Shown one piece after another: positions 61,681 through 64,000 of a stretch of DNA of 64,000 nucleotides. Made by a program: the position numbers and the translations under genes. This DNA is from Marmoricola sp. OAE513. Lineage in GTDB: Bacteria > Actinomycetota > Actinomycetes > Propionibacteriales > Nocardioidaceae. Numbering within the stretch: position 1 is the stretch's first letter; the number at the start of each line of letters is the position of its first letter. The stretch spans positions 2,232,001-2,296,000 of the forward strand of contig NZ_JBEPOC010000001.1 of NCBI RefSeq assembly GCF_040546585.1, written 5' to 3'. Below the pieces are notes generated by a model. That model did no database searches. It was not told the DNA's origin and was given only the letters and a program-made list of their open reading frames with translations.

Positions 61681-62871
61681 ATGCGGCTCCTCATCCACGA
61701 CTTCTCAGGTCACCCGTTCCAGGTGGAGCTGAGCCGTGAGCTGGCCCGGCGCGGCCACCAGGTCACCCACTCCTACTGCCCTGCCTGGGTCTCGGGGAAG
61801 GGCCGTCTGGAGGCGGAGCCCGGCGACACCCTGGTCATCGAGCCGGTGGGTCCGAGCGAGCCGATCGCGAAGGACGCCTTCGTGAAGCGGGTCGTCACCG
61901 AGTCGCTCCTCGGCTGGCAGCTGCTCCGCCAGGTCCGTCGTACGAAGGCGGACGTGGCGATGCTGTCGAACGCGCAGATCCCCACGCTGGTGGTCTTCGC
62001 GCTCGGCATGATGCTCCTGCGCAAGCCGTGGGTGCTCTGGCACCAGGACGTGTACGCCGTCGCGATCAAGGCCTTCGCCGGCGAGAAGCTCGGGCGCGGG
62101 TTCCGCCTCGTCGCGGCGCTGTTCACCATCGCCGAGCGCTGGGTGTCGCGCCGCGCTGCTGCCGTGGTGGTCATCGCCGACTCGTTCGTCGACGTCCACC
62201 GCGAGTGGGGCACCGCGCACAAGACCACGGTGATCCCCAACTGGGCACCCCTGGACGAGATCTTCCCGGTCGACCGGCACAACGCCTGGTCGGCCGAGCA
62301 GCAACTCGACGACACCCGCACCCTGCTCTACTCGGGCACGCTCGGCCTGAAGCACAACCCCGCCCTGCTCGTCGGCGTCGCCGCGGCCGTCCGCGACGCC
62401 GGCACGCCGGTGCACCTGGTCGTGGTGAACGAGGGTCCGGCCGAGGCGGTCCTGCGCGACGAGGCCGCTCGCCTCGACGTCCCGCTCACGCTGCTGCCGT
62501 TCCAGCCCTACGAGCGGCTCTCGGAAGTGCTCGGCAGTGGCGACATCCTGGTGGTCCTGCTCGAGCAGGACGCCGGCGCGTTCTCGGTGCCGTCCAAGAC
62601 GTTGTCCTACCTCTGCGCCGGCAGGCCGGTGCTGGGGTTCATGCCGGCTGAGAACTTGGCCTCGCAGCTCGTCAACGACGTCGAGGGCTGCGTACTCCCG
62701 CCGAACGAGGGTTCATTGCCCGCCGCCGCGGCCTGGGCCGCCTCGGTCCTGGCCGATGACGAGGAGCTGGCCCGGTTGGGCAAGCAGTCCCGGGCGCTGG
62801 CTGAGCGCGAGTTCGCGCTCGAGGGGTGCGGGAATCGCTTCGAGGAGATCTTGGTCCGCGTAACGTCTTGA
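61681..62871 (+). CDS. Glycosyltransferase family 4
   Basis: A 396-aa GT-B glycosyltransferase. The N-terminal domain opens RLLIHDFSGHPFQVELSR, and the C-terminal domain has YSGTLGLKHNP and the nucleotide-sugar block DAGAFSVPSKTLSYLCAGRPVL (EX7E type). Transfers a sugar, likely from a GDP-sugar made by the preceding genes, onto a lipid-linked or wall glycan. Nine bases after the epimerase stop, so one operon. Confidence 0.92.
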   Translation: MRLLIHDFSGHPFQVELSRELARRGHQVTHSYCPAWVSGKGRLEAEPGDTLVIEPVGPSEPIAKDAFVKRVVTESLLGWQLLRQVRRTKADVAMLSNAQIPTLVVFALGMMLLRKPWVLWHQDVYAVAIKAFAGEKLGRGFRLVAALFTIAERWVSRRAAAVVVIADSFVDVHREWGTAHKTTVIPNWAPLDEIFPVDRHNAWSAEQQLDDTRTLLYSGTLGLKHNPALLVGVAAAVRDAGTPVHLVVVNEGPAEAVLRDEAARLDVPLTLLPFQPYERLSEVLGSGDILVVLLEQDAGAFSVPSKTLSYLCAGRPVLGFMPAENLASQLVNDVEGCVLPPNEGSLPAAAAWAASVLADDEELARLGKQSRALAEREFALEGCGNRFEEILVRVTS

Positions 62872-62931
62872 ATCGTGGACTGTCGTCTCACGATGCAAGA
62901 ACTCGGTTTCCGGGGCGTTGTCCGTTCCGCC

Positions 62932-62937
62932 TAGGCT
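62932..62937 (+). promoter_or_regulatory. -10 box of the leaderless leader-peptide transcript
   Basis: TAGGCT lies six bases before the ATG at 62944, the spacing expected when transcription starts on the A of the start codon. No convincing -35 box is seen. Confidence 0.6.
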
Positions 62938-62943
62938 GATGCC

Positions 62944-63021
62944 ATGTTCTCGACCATGCTGACGAAGCGCCGTGCAGTGGACCACTGCCGCGTGCACTCG
63001 GCACTGTGTCCGTCGTTCTGA
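62944..63021 (+). CDS. Cysteine-responsive leader peptide (25 aa)
   Basis: A 25-codon open frame whose peptide ends CRVHSALCPSF and has two Cys codons near the end, preceded by KRRAVDH. In mycobacteria, leaderless peptides with Cys codons sit upstream of DUF4395/sulfurtransferase operons and attenuate them according to cysteine supply; the same gene order follows here. An internal ATG at 62956 could also be used. Confidence 0.75.
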   Translation: MFSTMLTKRRAVDHCRVHSALCPSF

Positions 63022-63086
63022 CGGGACGCCCCAGCCTCTTCAGCGGCAGTCGTAGAACAGGACTGTCCGGGCCTGACCAGCCCGCC

Positions 63087-63105
63087 GCGATCGTTGCGCG
63101 ATCGC
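63087..63105 (+). promoter_or_regulatory. Hairpin in the sulfur-operon leader
   Basis: GCGATCG pairs with CGATCGC across a five-base loop, between the leader peptide and DUF4395. It may take part in attenuation, though alternative structures in the 63022-63160 region were not calculated. Confidence 0.5.
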
Positions 63106-63160
63106 ACGGCTCCGCGTCCCGCCGCCGACCGGCCCGTCAGTCCACGTCAGGAGAAAACCC

Positions 63161-63670
63161 ATGAGCACCACCCCGAACGAGATCGATCCGCGTGGTCCGC
63201 GGTTCACCGCGGGTGTCACCCTCGTGCTGTTCGCGGCCGTCCTGCTGACGGCCCCGAGCACCGCAGCCGTCGTGCTGCTCGCCGTCCAGACGGCGTTCTT
63301 CGCGATCGGCGCCGGCAGGGGCGTGCAGTTCACGCCCACGGCGTACGTCTTCAAGAAGCTGATCCGTCCGCGGCTCTCGGCGCCCTCGCACCTGGAGGAC
63401 GCACGGCCGCCGCGGTTCGCCCAGACCGTGGGCCTGGTGTTCACGGTGGTCGCCCTCGGCGGCTTCCTGGCTGACCTCGACACCCTCGGGTTCGTCTTCT
63501 CGGCCTTCGCCCTGGCAGCAGCGTTCCTGAACTCCGTGTTCGGGTTCTGCCTCGGGTGCGAGATGTACCTCCTGATCCAGCGCCTGAGGCAGGGCGCATC
63601 CCGCAACACCCACGCATCAACCCACGACTCCACCAATGCAGCAGCGAACAAGGAAGAAGTAACCGCATGA
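63161..63670 (+). CDS. DUF4395 membrane protein
   Basis: A 169-aa protein with about four helices (VTLVLFAAVLLTAPSTAAVV and others) and a CxxC pair in FGFCLGCEMY near residue 130. A polar Lys/His/Asn tail of ~25 residues ends in EEVTA. It precedes a thiosulfate sulfurtransferase in actinobacterial sulfur operons; a role in handling reactive sulfur or cysteine metabolism is plausible. AGGAG is well placed. It overlaps the next gene by ATGA. Confidence 0.9.
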   Translation: MSTTPNEIDPRGPRFTAGVTLVLFAAVLLTAPSTAAVVLLAVQTAFFAIGAGRGVQFTPTAYVFKKLIRPRLSAPSHLEDARPPRFAQTVGLVFTVVALGGFLADLDTLGFVFSAFALAAAFLNSVFGFCLGCEMYLLIQRLRQGASRNTHASTHDSTNAAANKEEVTA

Positions 63671-64000
63671 GCCGCGAATCCGCACTCGTCACCGCCGACT
63701 GGGTGGCCGAGAACCTCGACAACCCGTCGGTCGTCCTGATCGAGGTCGACGAGGACACCACGTCCTACGACCGCAGCCACATCCGTGGCGCGATCAAGCT
63801 CGACTGGACCACCGACCTCCAGGACCAGGTCCGTCGCGACTTCGTCTCGAAGTCCCAGTTCGAGGCGCTGCTGTCCGAGAAGGGCGTCAGCAACGACCAC
63901 ACCGTCGTCCTGTACGGCGGCAACAACAACTGGTTCGCCGCGTACGCGTACTGGTACTTCAAGCTCTACGGCCACGAGGACGTCAAGCTGCTCGACGGCG
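63667..64000 (+). CDS. Thiosulfate sulfurtransferase (rhodanese), 3' end cut by window
   Basis: The first 111 residues of a two-domain rhodanese: VTADWVAENLDNPSVVLIEVDED, then SYDRSHIRGAIKLDW, VSKSQFEALLSEKGVSNDHTVVLYGG. The catalytic-cysteine domain lies beyond the window. In mycobacteria this position holds cysA2/sseA-type enzymes that move sulfane sulfur. It is translationally coupled to DUF4395. Confidence 0.92.
   Translation, partial: MSRESALVTADWVAENLDNPSVVLIEVDEDTTSYDRSHIRGAIKLDWTTDLQDQVRRDFVSKSQFEALLSEKGVSNDHTVVLYGGNNNWFAAYAYWYFKLYGHEDVKLLDG

Noticed and set aside
62872-63160. Possible riboswitch before DUF4395
   Set aside because: No known aptamer pattern was recognised; the leader peptide and hairpin explain the region better.

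Overview
The window looks like chromosomal DNA of a high-GC actinobacterium, most likely a Nocardioides-type member of the Propionibacteriales. The grounds are GTG/TTG starts, many ATGA or GTGA start/stop overlaps, a mycothiol synthase (mshD), a GlnR-type regulator, a mutT1-type Nudix/phosphatase fusion, F420-type oxidoreductases, and dispersed repeats with a GGTCGAGCnTGcCGAGACC core. Assignment to genus is inference.

Layout. 1-5852: a catabolic operon (aldehyde dehydrogenase, SDR, hydroxyisobutyrate-dehydrogenase-like, CMD protein, TetR, P450, unknown protein). 5871-7489: a DUF2786 metalloprotein and a tRNA-Glu/tRNA-Asp unit with promoter and terminator. 7717-17259: a large secreted alpha/beta hydrolase with Ig repeats, a zincin, an amino-acid permease with an HTH-only partner, two FluC/CrcB genes, an anti-sigma-type ATPase and NADH dehydrogenase II. 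17338-28992: lipid/steroid-type catabolic genes (thioesterase, Ddn-like protein, F420 LLM enzyme, DapB-like dehydrogenase, esterases, flavin monooxygenase, haloalkane dehalogenase). Three copies of a KstR-like operator lie in this stretch, which also contains a DUF1501/DUF1800 pair and a frameshifted SRPBCC gene. 29016-33766: SPFH protein, tRNA-Lys, and a TetR gene divergent from a molybdopterin oxidoreductase across a perfect 26-bp palindrome. 33780-38562: one giant Ala/Glu/Arg-rich coiled-coil membrane protein interrupted by a one-base frameshift. 38976-39442: cold-shock gene with a strong terminator, then a 48-aa protein.

39604-54680 is dominated by phosphate and nitrogen physiology: DUF47/PiT transport, pstSCAB, mutT1, ppk, mshD, glnR, moaD-like and thioredoxin-like genes. 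Eleven-nucleotide direct repeats of the GTTCACC type (PHO boxes) precede both pstS and ppk, which links uptake and polyphosphate storage to PhoP. An AbiEi/DUF559-like gene sits here between two copies of an unfamiliar inverted repeat.

54795-62871: a cell-surface glycan or glycolipid cluster (ACP, FabG-like SDR, two methyltransferases, tandem SGNH hydrolases, GDP-mannose dehydratase, GDP-mannose 3,5-epimerase-like enzyme, glycosyltransferase). 62932-64000: a cysteine-responsive type of leader peptide, then DUF4395 and a thiosulfate sulfurtransferase that runs off the window.

No CRISPR array, prophage, insertion sequence or rRNA was seen. The least ordinary items are the giant coiled-coil protein, the two repeat families (one translated inside proteins), the operator sets, and the repeat-flanked AbiEi-like gene.
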